From: Bromus sterilis
Lineage: Eukaryota > Streptophyta > Magnoliopsida > Poales > Poaceae
Assembly: GCA_950022295.1 (NCBI GenBank)
Contig: OX465595.1
Coordinates: 66,858,770 to 66,922,769, forward strand
Length of the DNA: 64,000 nt
Direction: 5' to 3'
Position numbers and translations under genes: made by a program. The notes beneath the pieces are model-generated. The model was not told where the DNA came from. It did no database searches and saw only the letters and a list, made by a program, of their open reading frames with translations. Below are positions 1-9,990 of the stretch, in pieces (positions within the stretch are counted from its first letter, which is position 1; each line of letters opens with the position of its first letter).

Positions 1-859
1 CAGTGGCCGCGCGAGCTCATGAGCCCGCGGCCATGGAGGCTTCGGGAGTGAGGTGGAAGACGAGGGCGAGGGGAAGAAAAGATCCGGCGTCGTCCACGGG
101 GGTCACGGGATCGTTCTTATCCAAAGGGTGGGCACTATCGCGGCTGGCTGTCGATCTGTGAATGGAGGGCGTCATGGCGTGCGTGCAGCGTGCGTGTGCT
201 CGACAAGAAGGAGCAGTGGGAGGAGTAAGAAGAGTATAGGGTTGGGCTGGGCCTGGTGGGGTTGCCCTAGGCGTAGATTAGGGATTTCCCCTTTTTGCAT
301 TTCTTTTCTGCTACTTTTGTTTTATATTTTATTTGGCTGTTTTGGTATTTAATAAAATGTTCCACTGGACCTACTAATCATTTTACATTATGTTTTATTA
401 CAATAAAAAGTCTTGTCTCCAAATAGGTTCATTTAAATATCATATAAAATACAAATGATTAAGTAGGGCTCCCGTAGCTACTGTTTTGAGTTATTTAAGT
501 TACTTAAACATTTTAATAAATTTCCATTTCTACATTTTGTTGGCCTACTGATTTTTAGAAAATTTTATAAATATTTTCAAATAAATTTTGATGCAACTTT
601 TATATACCACTATTATTTAATTTTTCCTAGAGCAATTTAATATCCATCAGTTATTGGTTTTAATTATTTTAGTTGCTTTGGGATCATGACAAAAGTAAGA
701 ACATTTTTGTTTAATCAATTGAAGAAGTTTTATCTTGAGTGGCATTAGTATTTTTAATTTAAGTTGAATTATTTCCTTAATGCATTTTTATGAGGATGAT
801 CATGGTGATAATGTAACCTGATTACCTTAACGACGTGACTAAGCTCTACGGGTGTTACA
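1..859 (+). repeat. 3' part of an LTR, cut by the window edge
   Basis: A GC-rich first 300 bases is followed by about 550 AT-rich bases and a GGTGTTACA end, the form expected for the CA end of a gypsy LTR. The following bases (865 on) belong to a different, E-type LTR, so a boundary near 859 is likely. The other end and any TSD partner lie outside the window. The short reading frame at 53-352 has no recognisable domain. The family is not identified, and the call rests only on base composition, the terminal motif and the abrupt change in sequence. Confidence 0.35.
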
Positions 860-864
860 TGGAT

Positions 865-1882
865 TAAACCTTGTGAGCTGACCTACATGATCAAGGCACA
901 TATGTAATTCTTTCTGTTGTTGCTATGCTGAGTTTGCTGGGATCTGATGGATTATGAGACTATGTTCAGTTTGTGATTGAGTAATATATTTGGTTCTTAT
1001 CTTTTACATTTATGTTCTTGAGTAATTCTTGCATGTTCTCCGTTGTTTTTTATTGCTTTGGCCAAGTAGTAGGTAGTGACTTCAAGAGGGAACGTCATGC
1101 TCGATTGTGAGTTCATGCCCCCTGATGACTAGCTTGAGTGACAGAAACACGAGTCTAGGGGATGTGTTGTTGTCACAAGGGGGAAAAACAACGGTGCTTG
1201 TAACCGCGGTTGCAAGGATTATTTACTTAACACAAAGTTCTTTTAATGCAATTGTCTGTTGCTTTGGGTTTACAGTTTGGGTGGGGCTGGCAACTTAATA
1301 CCAGCGAGATGTTTTGGATAGATATCTCAAGGTGGATGATTAGTACTATATGCAATTGGATTTCGGTCTACTTATTTTGGCGTACCGCCCATGCTTTTGA
1401 GCCTCTTCCTTTCTTTGTAGCATAGTTAGCATTGTGGTGCGTTTTTAATCCTGTCAATTGCCCAGCTGTGATTTGTTTACCTCGCATAGCAGTTTATCGT
1501 CTTTTGGGAGAGAGACATCACTAGTGAACATCACGGGACCCCGATCCATATTCTCATCATTGTTTACACGCTCAATTTATTTCCTGCTTCTACTTTCTAA
1601 TTGCTATTACGATTATCATTATCCCTTGTGTTTGATCCTTTGTAAATAACAAGGCCGAGAGATTGACAACCTCTCTGAACTTCGTTGGGAGCAAAGTTAC
1701 TTGTTGTGTGTGCATTTCCAGGTGAAGTAAGCAACCTCGGTGCCATTGTTCACTTTACCACCTTCTTCTCTATTCCAGAATCCTATGGGAGACAAACTCT
1801 ATCCTCTTCATAGGGGAAATTTGCTGTTATCCTACATCTCACCTTCCACTTGGGGTAAACAACGAAGGGCGAGAATCCATTA
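865..1882 (+). repeat. E-type LTR fragment (5' end missing)
   Basis: This matches the reverse complement of the E LTRs at 8348-9990 and 15483-17104: the same run of blocks from the GTGAGCTG...TTGCTATGCTGAG region through the GGACCCCGATCCA-like block to the terminal CCACTTGGGGTAAACAACGA block. It is much more diverged than the two E LTRs are from each other, so it is an older copy. It ends CCATTA where the E LTRs end CCATCA. The first part of the LTR, including the TGATACGTC start, is absent. It interrupts the interior of S. Confidence 0.7.
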
Positions 1883-2666
1883 TCGACTTCCACGCCATCA
1901 ACGACCCTGAATATCCTCTAGTTGGGCTTGTAATTTCTTGATTTCCAGGTCCTTGGCTTAAACCATATCTTGGCTTTCCTTTATTTCCTGACGAACGATC
2001 TTGATCTCGAGAACTTGCTCCTCATTCTTAGCTAATCCTAAGCTCTTCCTACTGAGGTCCTCACGTGGTTCTTCCTTATCAAATAAAGCTTCCAGAAGAT
2101 CCATCTGAAGATTCTTGATGTATTGTACCAAATCTTGGTTATACACCAATAGAGGTGAAAGCTTCCTCTTCTGTTCATCCGTCAAAGTGATAGGTGCTCC
2201 ATCAACCTTCTGCCACCCAATCTTTCAAAATTAGTGCTTTCCTAGTCCATTACAATGGCGATAACACAAGCGTGTTATAGCATCATGGACGCAGTGTTCA
2301 CACCCATATCACTGTCGTGAGTTATCATCCCAGAGATGATATCTTCAGTCTTGGGGTCATGTCTGCGACCAAAAACTTGGGTTTTGACGTTCCACCTACC
2401 ACTTTTCTTTTTCCATACCCTGATCTCAGGTACTGGTAACTTCAATAGTCCAACTAGATCCATAAGGTGTGGGCCACAAGGTACATCCTTATAGTGTTGT
2501 CCCTCGTTTAGGATGAAACTCTCCATCTACAAGTTTTGAAGCAAGGACTTAGTAAAGAATACAAAAGTTACGAGAATGTTAATAATCCTGGAAATAAAAG
2601 TTGTTCATATCTGGGTTTCCTAATTCTATTCCATTTTCTAGGGTCACGTCCTACAGTCAACGTATG
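1883..2666 (-). pseudogene. Internal remnant of element S
   Basis: Minus-strand sequence lying directly downstream of the S primer binding site. Two short open stretches, 2275-2526 (83 codons) and 1958-2185 (75 codons), read in the transcription direction of S. The first has charged and hydrophobic residues but no motif I recognise (no CCHC, retropepsin or RT motif). The second is rich in Glu/Lys and could form a coiled coil. They may be gag or extra-ORF remains of a non-autonomous element. The E-type LTR fragment cuts the sequence off at 1882. Confidence 0.4.
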
Positions 2667-2678
2667 CTCTGGTACCAT
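2667..2678 (-). other. Primer binding site of element S
   Basis: On the minus strand this reads TGGTACCAGAGC, one base from the initiator-methionine tRNA complement TGGTATCAGAGC, and it lies two bases outside the LTR edge at 2681. This fixes S as a minus-strand element whose 5' LTR is the split LTR to the right. Confidence 0.75.
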
Positions 2679-2680
2679 TT

Positions 2681-3613
2681 TGTAACGACCCGAATCTGAT
2701 AAGATCCGAATCTCTGTGCTTACTATGCTATCCCTGGATCGTAGCTAGCACACACAGTAACAAGAGTGAATATCAAATAAACATACATCATTTTACTACA
2801 AAACGAAGGATCCAGAGTTACATATATGCATACAACTTGCACAGCTCAAGGCTGGCATATAATACAGCAGAAACATACATATTAATAAGCTATGGGCTCC
2901 ATCAACGCCATTGGGCCCGTTGAGTGTAGACCCGTGATCATATCTCCTCTTATATGTCGTCATCAGCATGTGAGTAGAACCCAAAATGGGTGAGTACTTT
3001 GATTGTACTCGCAAGTTGCAACAAAAAGAAATATACCAGAATATCCATGCAGGATAAGTCAAGTGGATAGATAGGGTTTATTTGCGGAAAAGCCAATTTT
3101 TCCCTACCTAGAAGAAAAGATATTTAAAAAAAATAAGGAAAATATTTTGTAAGTTTATATATAGGGTTAGAGTGAACACTTGGGTAGAAACACCAAGTTT
3201 CGAATCTCCAACCTAAAAACATTCTTAGGGTCAAACAGAACACCCCACGTGTTCAAAACATCAACCTATAACCTTTTTGTAAATAGATTTTAGGAAAGAG
3301 AGGGGAGATCCTTCTTCAGTACCAGTCTTCAGTTGATCAAATTGCCCGTATCCAGGGGCACGGCTAATCGACTAGGTTTGACTCTGCAGAGTTTGTACAC
3401 TTTACCCACATGACACAATCAACCCCAATTTATCGCTACACACCTGAGTGCACGATTGGGAGAAAATTGTGATGAAGCTTTCCAGAATGGCCCGCTATAC
3501 CTGTTCCTAGCACTGCTCGCTCCCTTGGCAATTAAAGCCCCTCATCGGTGACAGTACCTAGGTAAGGGTTTCCCATTTAGGAAAAACTAAGCCAGATCCC
3601 ATAGTAGCAGGTG
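2681..3613 (-). repeat. 5' LTR of element S, distal (U5) segment
   Basis: The plus strand starts TGTAACGACCCG; the other LTR edge is GGGATGCTACA at 33759, giving the inverted TGTA/TACA ends typical of gypsy LTRs. Element T interrupts the LTR, with AGGTG repeated at 3609-3613 and 30653-30657. Without T the LTR is about 4.0 kb. The 88-codon open stretch at 2796-3062 has no domain and is not called. Confidence 0.8.
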
Positions 3614-4059
3614 TGACGAGGATCGGCCTCGGCAAATCCCATGGTTAGGGACCCTGGGTTAGATCGTAGAGAAGGAACAGGTTGGCGATACTCGTCGGCT
3701 AACAGGAGAAGCACTTCCTGCTCGATTGTAATTTCGAGGGGGCGCTTACAGTGGAAGTCTAGGAGAGTTCAATCAAGACCGAGGGTGGCGATTGTAGATT
3801 GGATGTCCTAAGGCGTCGCCCCTCCCAGCCTTTATATACTAGGCTGGGTCCCGGGGAGTCCACCTCAGGTTACAAAGATGATTTCCTAAACTATCTTCGG
3901 CTTGGACACCAAGTCTTGACTTCCTTGTTGATCGCAGACTCCTACATCGGTGATTTTAATGGGCCAGTCATGGACCGGTTGAGGCTTCTATCAGGCCCTC
4001 CATATTTATACGCACGAGGTATCCTCACACGCAGGAGTCGTGGGGTCACCCCCTCGTTA
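3614..4059 (-). repeat. 3' LTR of element T
   Basis: This 446-bp LTR pairs with 30206-30652. In the transcribed direction it starts TAACGAGG (originally TGACGAGG; one end base is mutated) and ends CCTCGTCA. A minus-strand TATA box, TATATAAAGG, lies at 3829-3838. The flanking TSD is AGGTG. Confidence 0.92.
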
Positions 4060-5370
4060 GTAGCCCCTGAGTGCCTGGGGGACTCGAAGAGTCACGCAGG
4101 GACTCGAATCCATCATCGTCTTTCCTTTATATGCGTAGCGCGGCTGTGAGTCGTTGGCAGTTTTAGCCATCGCAATGTTTATTCGAGGGATGATAAGCTG
4201 AAAGGGCCCAAGGTGATCAACTGGTCGAGCCTTGATGAATTTCACTAGTGGCAAATACCTCAGTAGCCCAATCAAGCCCGTGTCCCTCGACACGAACATG
4301 GAAACGACCGGTGTCTAGAAAAGTCCATGCCGCTGCAGGTCTTATAGGATCAATGCCGCCGGCCCCAGCAAATAGCCTTAACGCGTCCGTTATTGGCTCA
4401 TATTTCTAACATGCAAGCGTATGGAAAACGTCGGGAGTGAAGTCGTGCTGTGGCAAGTCCCGGCCCGGCCGACTGCGCAGCGGGGTCCTACCTACACGCT
4501 AAGCTTGCGTGGCATCTGGGTATAGCGAGTCGCAGCCCAGGCATCATTTTTTTATAGAGGCACGGAGCCTAATTAGAGATGCACCCACTTGGAATAAACA
4601 ATCAAGTGAGCTGTTAGTAGTCACTCGCGGAGTTTTTTGCGAGCTCGAACGAGGAGTCGATAAGAATGTGCACACTCATGTGCTCGTCGAGTATGTGGGT
4701 AAATTATCTTCGAGTCTTGTGAATAGCCACTCGAATGCTTCGTCATCTTCTGGGTGAGGGAGCACCCGAACTCTGAAGATGCGCGAGTGGTCACTCGAGT
4801 ACACGTTTGCCTTATGGGTGAGGGAGCACCCGAAACTCTGTAGACGTCGTGACTATTATTGATGCGAGTGGTTACTCGAGCACTCCTTTGTCTTCTGGGT
4901 GAGGGGGCACCCGAACTCTTGAGTTTTGGATCTTGCTCTGTTTCTAATAAAGGTACTCCCGATGGGAGTAAAAAATTTGGGACAAAAAATCATAATATTT
5001 GGGGCCAAGAAAAAGGTAGTTTTATCGGTCTTTATTTTTCCAGTTACTTTTATCTTGAATCGTTCTTCTTGGGATGCCACAAGGATAAGCATCGTAATAA
5101 TTTCTATTTGGTTCCCTATGTGGTGACGTTGCTTGGTCTTTGAACCGTCGCATCTCCTGATCAGTTATGATGACAGCTTGGACGCTGCCCTGCTGCTCCC
5201 GTTGGATTTCCAAGGCGTGTATGGGAAACATGCGAGATTTGATGTGTCCTTTAAATAGTGCTGACCATGGAAAGGCATCTTGTCTTGGAATTCGTAACGC
5301 CCGGAGTGTTGGACTTTGAATTAATGATGGCGCCTCCTGGGCTTCTGTGTGTTTCCCTGGTTTACCCTTG
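4060..5370. other. Non-coding tail of T between antisense ORF and 3' LTR
   Basis: No credible coding region. Between about 4745 and 4925 a block with GGGTGAGGGAGCACCCGAA and a CGAGTGGTCACTCGAG-like palindrome recurs three times in diverged form. CTCCCGATGGGAGT near 4950 recurs at about 6548 and 6682, so this stretch and the region beyond the antisense ORF share a repeat family. Short open stretches (for example 4859-5143) overlap on both strands without a recognisable domain. Confidence 0.6.
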
Positions 5371-5378
5371 GGTTGTGC

Positions 5379-5386
5379 TATAAATA
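5379..5386 (+). promoter_or_regulatory. TATA box upstream of the antisense B3-like ORF
   Basis: TATAAATA stands 96 bases before the ATG at 5482. Between them is a pyrimidine-rich leader (CTT repeats, about 5410-5478) resembling a plant 5' UTR with Y-patches. The spacing allows a start site about 30 bases downstream and a leader of about 70 bases. It points away from T's own genes, so it would drive a transcript separate from the LTR promoter. Confidence 0.6.
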
Positions 5387-5481
5387 CCTGTTGTTTGTTT
5401 GCTTGGGCTCGACATCTGCTCTTCTCCTCTCTTTCCCTTCTTCTTCTTCTTCTTCTTATTCTTCTTCTTCTTCTTCTTTAT

Positions 5482-6114
5482 ATGGCGCCCAGGCGTGGTG
5501 GCGGTGTGGTTGGCTGAGGTCGTGGTTGGCGTGGCCATGGCGACCGCACACCTCGTTCTTCGCGTGATGGACGCCGTGGAGCTACGACGGCGCCTTCCTC
5601 TTCTTCCGTGGAGGAGGGTGTTTGGCGCTATGATTTCCTTTTGTGTGTTCTTAGCCGGACCGCTACCCGGATCCCTCTTCCGTTCTCGTTTGCCTCCATT
5701 GTTTCTGAGCTTAATTTGAGGGCTCTCTGGCTCCATCTTCAAGGGTGTGCTCGATCTTCCTCTTGGGTGGAGCTGGAAGTTGATAATTCGTTCCTGATTT
5801 TTCTTGGATCTGGCTGGAGGGCATTTTCGCATCAGCTGAACCTGCGTGATGGGGATAACCTTTGCTGTCATTTCGATGGCGAAGATACTCTCACTGTTCG
5901 TGCTTTTGATGCCGGTGGGAATCGTCTGGATCCGTACTGGGAGGAGACGAGCAGCGACAGCTCTGGTGGGTCGGGGAATCCTTCATCTACTTCTCCGGTG
6001 GCTTCATCTTCGGCTGACTCATCGGCCGGTGGTGCTTGCTCTTCTAGTTCTAGGGAGGAGTTCGACGTCAAGCCACCGTCAAACGGGCGCGTCGGTAGGC
6101 AAGGCACCTTGTAG
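5482..6114 (+). pseudogene. B3-like DNA-binding-domain ORF, antisense within element T
   Basis: There are 211 codons from the ATG after the TATA box, with one in-frame TGA at 5515-5517. A CGA-to-TGA change would explain it, as expected from methyl-CpG decay, because Arg would continue the surrounding Gly/Arg-rich stretch. Residues 1-40 are basic and Gly/Arg/Ser-rich. Residues 50-152 follow the plant B3 pattern: RIPLPFSF near 63-70, a Trp-Leu strand, then GWRAF at 111-115, LRDGDNL at 121-127 and a final VRAFDAGGNR strand. Residues 153-205 are Ser-rich and acidic. B3 domains bind DNA in plant nuclei, so a nuclear regulatory role is inferred. It lies between pol and the 3' LTR of T, opposite to T's genes, where Tat elements are known to carry antisense extra ORFs. 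The domain is read by eye and needs a profile search. Confidence 0.6.
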
Positions 6115-6345
6115 AACTGGAGGGCGGCGACTTGCTTCTTCGCAGGCTTAGTTTTTACTTTGTCTGTGATGATGCTCGTCAAGATGTGGGCCGAAAGTGC
6201 CAATTATCTCAGCTTGATCACACATGTAGAAGTCATAATTCCCTGGGATGATTGGTATTGTAATCCTTTTGGCAACCGCTCGAGTCCCTTTGTAAACTTT
6301 GGTGTGTGGTGAAGACTTTGTGCTGATATGTCTCTTATATGTAAC
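6115..6345. other. Region after the antisense ORF
   Basis: AT-moderate sequence without a gene. It would be the start of the 3' untranslated region of the antisense transcript; I see no clear polyadenylation signal. Confidence 0.4.
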
Positions 6346-6530
6346 TTGAGGTCTTCGAGTCTTTTGTAATGCGTAATGTCCTTGAATCCTTTGTAATGAG
6401 AACTGTCTTCGAGTCCTTTGTAATGAGAATTGTCCTTGAATCCTTTGTAATGAGAACTGTTTTCGAGTCCTTTGTAATGGAACTGTCCTCGAATCCTTTG
6501 TAAAAAATGTCTTCGAGTCCTTTGAAAACT
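6346..6530 (+). repeat. Short tandem array, unit about 26-27 bp
   Basis: About seven diverged units alternate between CTTGAATCCTTTGTAATGAG and CTTCGAGTCCTTTGTAATGAG forms, so the higher-order unit may be a pair of about 53 bp. It lies just downstream of the antisense ORF in T. Confidence 0.85.
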
Positions 6531-6850
6531 ATCGGGTGCGCGTCAGCGCTCCCGATGGGAGTAGCCCCCGAGTCTTCGTTTGACTTGTGAAGTCGGACGT
6601 AGACTGTGAGCTTTATTCGATCATGCTATCCTTTCTTGCGACTGCTCGGTTGTTCTAGATCTTCATCGGTGCGCGGCAGCGCTCCCGATGGGAGTAGCCC
6701 CCGAGTCTTTAGGTGATCACTTGTGATCAGGTGAAGACTAAGAAGTTTCTCTATCCGATGCCTGGTTTATCCTTATTCTTGGGGAGTAAAGTGTGCTGAT
6801 TGGAAAGAAATTTTGAGTGAAGTTATGTGGGAGAAACGATGCCCTTTTTG
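6531..6850. repeat. Two spaced copies of a 40-bp block
   Basis: The block around GCGCTCCCGATGGGAGTAGC occurs at about 6546 and again at about 6680, 134 bases apart, each followed by CCCCCGAGTCTT. A third partial copy is near 4950. No coding signal. Confidence 0.75.
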
Positions 6851-7225
6851 GGGAAGCTCGTGCTTGAGCCCCCGAGTGTTTTAAGTAACGTTGCGTAAGC
6901 AAAATAGCGTCCCTTGGGGGGAGTCTGTGCTTGAGCCCTCGAGTGCTTTAAGTGGCCTCGCGTAAGCGAAATAGCGTCTCTCATGGGGAGTCTGTGCTCG
7001 AGCCCCCGAGTGCTTTAAGTAGCGTCGTGTAAGTGAAATAGCGTCTCTTGGGGGGAGTCTGTGCTCGAGCCCCCGAGTGCTTTAAGTAGCGTCGCGTAAG
7101 CGAAATAGCGTCTCTCGGGGGGAGTCTGTGATCAAGCCCCCGAGTGCTTTAAGTAGCATCGCGTAAGCGACATAGAGTCTCTCGGGGGAGTCTGTGCTCG
7201 AGCCCCCGAGTGCTTTACGTAGTAT
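6851..7225 (+). repeat. Tandem array, unit 67 bp, six copies
   Basis: The anchor GAGCCCCCGAGTGCTTTAAG begins at 6866, 6933, 7000, 7067, 7134 and 7200, giving periods of 67, 67, 67, 67 and 66. Each unit also carries GCGTAAGCGAAATAGCGTCTC and a run of five or six G. The array sits between the end of T pol (7319) and the antisense ORF. Confidence 0.93.
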
Positions 7226-7318
7226 TACTTGGGCAACACCTTCCTTTATTGCTTCGAGTTTTACATGAGTTGCCGATTGGTGCTTCCACCAATACTGCTG
7301 TTAGTGCCTATGGGTAGA

Positions 7319-8342
7319 CTATGGGTAGAACAGGCGCAAGTTGGCCACGTTCCACGGGTTTCCCACGTCTTCGTCATTCTTCGGGTTCTTCAACCTGTAT
7401 GCGCCTCCTCCTATGACCTCCGACATTATGAAGGGTCCTTCCCACTGCGGGGCAAGCTTGTGGACTTTTTCTTGTATTAGTCGTAGGACAAGATCCGCTT
7501 TGTGAAAAGTTCTTGTCCGCAGGCGACTGCTTTGGTATGTGCGTAGTTTGTCTTGTTATCCTTCTGACCTTGCTATGGTTGTGTCCCTTGCTTTGTCTGC
7601 GGTGTCTTTATCATCCCGGAGTGCTTCTTCTTCCTCTTCTTCTTCGTAGCCCGAGATTCGGGGGGCTCCAAACTTTAGGTCGTGTGGCAGCCCCGCTTCT
7701 GCCCCGTATACCATGAAGAAAGGTGTATACTGGGTTGAAGCGTTGGGGGTGGTGCGCAGGCTCCACAGGACTGCGGGGAGTTCTTCTACCCAGTTGCATG
7801 CAGCCTTTTCGAGTGGTGCGAGGAGCCGCTTTTTTTATTCCTCCACATACTAAGCCGTTTGCCTTCTCAACCTGGCCGTTAGACTATGGGTGCGAGTGAT
7901 GCGTAGTTGATTTTGATGCCCAAATCTTGGCAGAATTTCTGGAATTCTGATGCTTTGAAGTTTGCGCCGTTGTATGTGATGATGTTGTGTGGTACGCCAA
8001 ATCTAAAGATGATGGACTTGATGAAGTTGACCGTCGTGAGGGCTGTCGAGCTGGTGATTGGTACCGCCTCGATCCACTTGGTGAACTTGTCTACTGCTAC
8101 AAGGAGGTGTGTTCGTCCTCCTTTTGAGGATTTCTTGAGTGGGCCCACCATGTCGAGTCCCCAAGTGGCGAATGACCAGGATAGTGGTATGGTTTTGAGT
8201 TCTGATGCTGGGGCGTGTGGCCTACTGGCGAATTTTTGGCAGGCGATGCAGCGTCGCACGATCTCTTCCGCGTTTCGCATTGCGGTTGGCCAGTAGAAAC
8301 CTTCTCGAAAAGCTTTGGCCACGAGTGCGTGACTGCTCGCGT
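7319..8342 (-). pseudogene. Integrase of element T (C-terminal two thirds), broken
   Basis: The integrase inserts the element DNA into the genome. The minus strand encodes the second half of the HHCC zinc finger (ending CIACQKF), the catalytic core with LDMVGP, and a C-terminal domain closing with an NPWNVANLRLFYP-type end and a stop at 7319. The first zinc-finger half is at 17110-17250, on the other side of nested element E. The second catalytic Asp, expected in a TDNG motif, is Tyr at 7972-7974. A frameshift near 7880-7890 precedes the SNGQVEKANG block that carries the catalytic Glu. The protein would be inactive. Confidence 0.88.
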
Positions 8343-8347
8343 GGTGC

Positions 8348-9990
8348 TGATGGCTTCTCGACCCTCGTTGGTTACCCCAAGTGGGAGGTTTGAGATGCAG
8401 TGCAGCAGCAAGTTTCCCTCGGTGAAGATACCAAGGTTATCGAACCAGTAGGACTCAAGAGATACAAGTAGGTGGCAACGTCGCCAGAAATTACTTCCTG
8501 ACTAGGGTGTTTTCGTGGACCTGCACACAGCAACAAATAACTTTGCTCCCAACGAGTACAGAGGAGTTGTCAATTCCTCCGGCCTTGTCGTTTACAAAGG
8601 ATCAACGCAAGAGATAAAAGGTGCAAAGGAAAGTAAAAGCTGAAAGTAAATTGAGGGTGTGAACAATAATGTGAAGATGGACCGGGGTCCCATGATTTTC
8701 ACTAGTGATGTCTCTCTCCCAAAATACGATAAAAGTGCTAGCGAGGTAAACAAATCACAGTTGGGCAATTGACAGGATTATGAAGGCACCGCAATGCTAA
8801 CTATGCTGCAAAGAAAGGAAGGGCTCAAAAGCAATGGGCAGTACGCCAAGGTAAGTAGACCAAAATCCATCTGCATCTACTACGAATCATCCACCTTGAG
8901 ATATCTATCCAGAACATCTCGCTGGTATTAAGTTGTGAATCCCACCCAAAGTGTAAACTCAAAGCAACAGACAACTGCATTAAAAGAACTTTGCGTAAAG
9001 TAAACAATCCTTGCACCCGAAGGTACAAGCACCATTGTTTTATCCCTGGTGGCAACAACACATCCCCTAGTCTCATGTTTCTGTCACTCAAGCTAGACAT
9101 CAAGGGGTTGAACCCACAATTGAGCATAACGCTCTCTCTTGAAGTTTCAAATAAAATACTTGGCCAAAGCAAATACCGCAACGGAGAACATGCAAGAATT
9201 TACTCAAGAACAAAATATAAAAGAGAAGAACCAAATATATTACTCATCACAATCTGAACATAGTCTCATAATCCATCAGATCCCAACAAACTCAGCATAG
9301 CAACAGCAGAAATTACATAGATGCCTCGGTCATGTGAGGCAGCTCACGAGGACTCGAAAGTGGAAGCACAAAGGGGGGGAGATATTCATCACATAGCAAC
9401 TGGTCACGGACCCATGGTCCAAGGGGGACTACTCACGGCATATCCGGGAGGCGTCCATGGCTACGGATGGTCTCCCGGAGGGGGTTCCTCCTTCCGGCAG
9501 GGTGCCGAGGCAGCTTCTCCAGGCAGCCCCGATCTTGAAATGGCGGCCGCGGCGGTACAGAGGGGAGTTCACGAGAAAGAGATCGATATTAGGGGTTTCC
9601 ACCCCGAGGGGTAAATATAGGCGAAGGGAGGCATCGAGGGGACCCACAAGGCAGTCAGGACGGTCCCTGGAGCGACCCAGGGTGGGGCCGCGCCACCTTC
9701 CCTCCTGGTTGCCTGGTGGTGGCCCCCCCTTCCCTATCTTGGTGATTCCGGTAGCTTCTGTTGCGCTGATTTTTTATATATTTTTCCCGGAATTTTTGGA
9801 GCACTTTTAATGGCCGGAAAACCTGAAATACAAAAAAAGCAGAAAACAGAAACTGGCAACTGGGTGCACTGAGTTAATAGGTTAGTCCAAATAGGTTCAA
9901 AAGTGCATGAAAGTTCAAGGAAAACATGGCAAAGTCACACAAAACATGCATGGAGCAAGCAGAAATTATAGATATGTTTGGGACGTATCA
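8348..9990 (-). repeat. 3' LTR of element E
   Basis: 1643 bp, TGATGGCTTC...GGGACGTATCA on the plus strand; transcription would begin at the TGATACGTCCC end. A minus-strand TATA-like stretch (CTATATTTA) lies near 9613-9621, in the same setting as in the other TGATACGTC-type LTRs. The neighbour at 9991 is a degraded purine tract in the minus orientation. Confidence 0.93.

Noticed and set aside
5410..5480. CTT microsatellite as a stand-alone repeat
   Set aside because: Its place between TATA box and ATG fits a leader; it is described there.
5362..5871. A 169-codon minus-strand frame with a Lys run
   Set aside because: Shadow of the CTT-rich leader and the B3-like frame; the Lys run is the complement of the CTT repeat.
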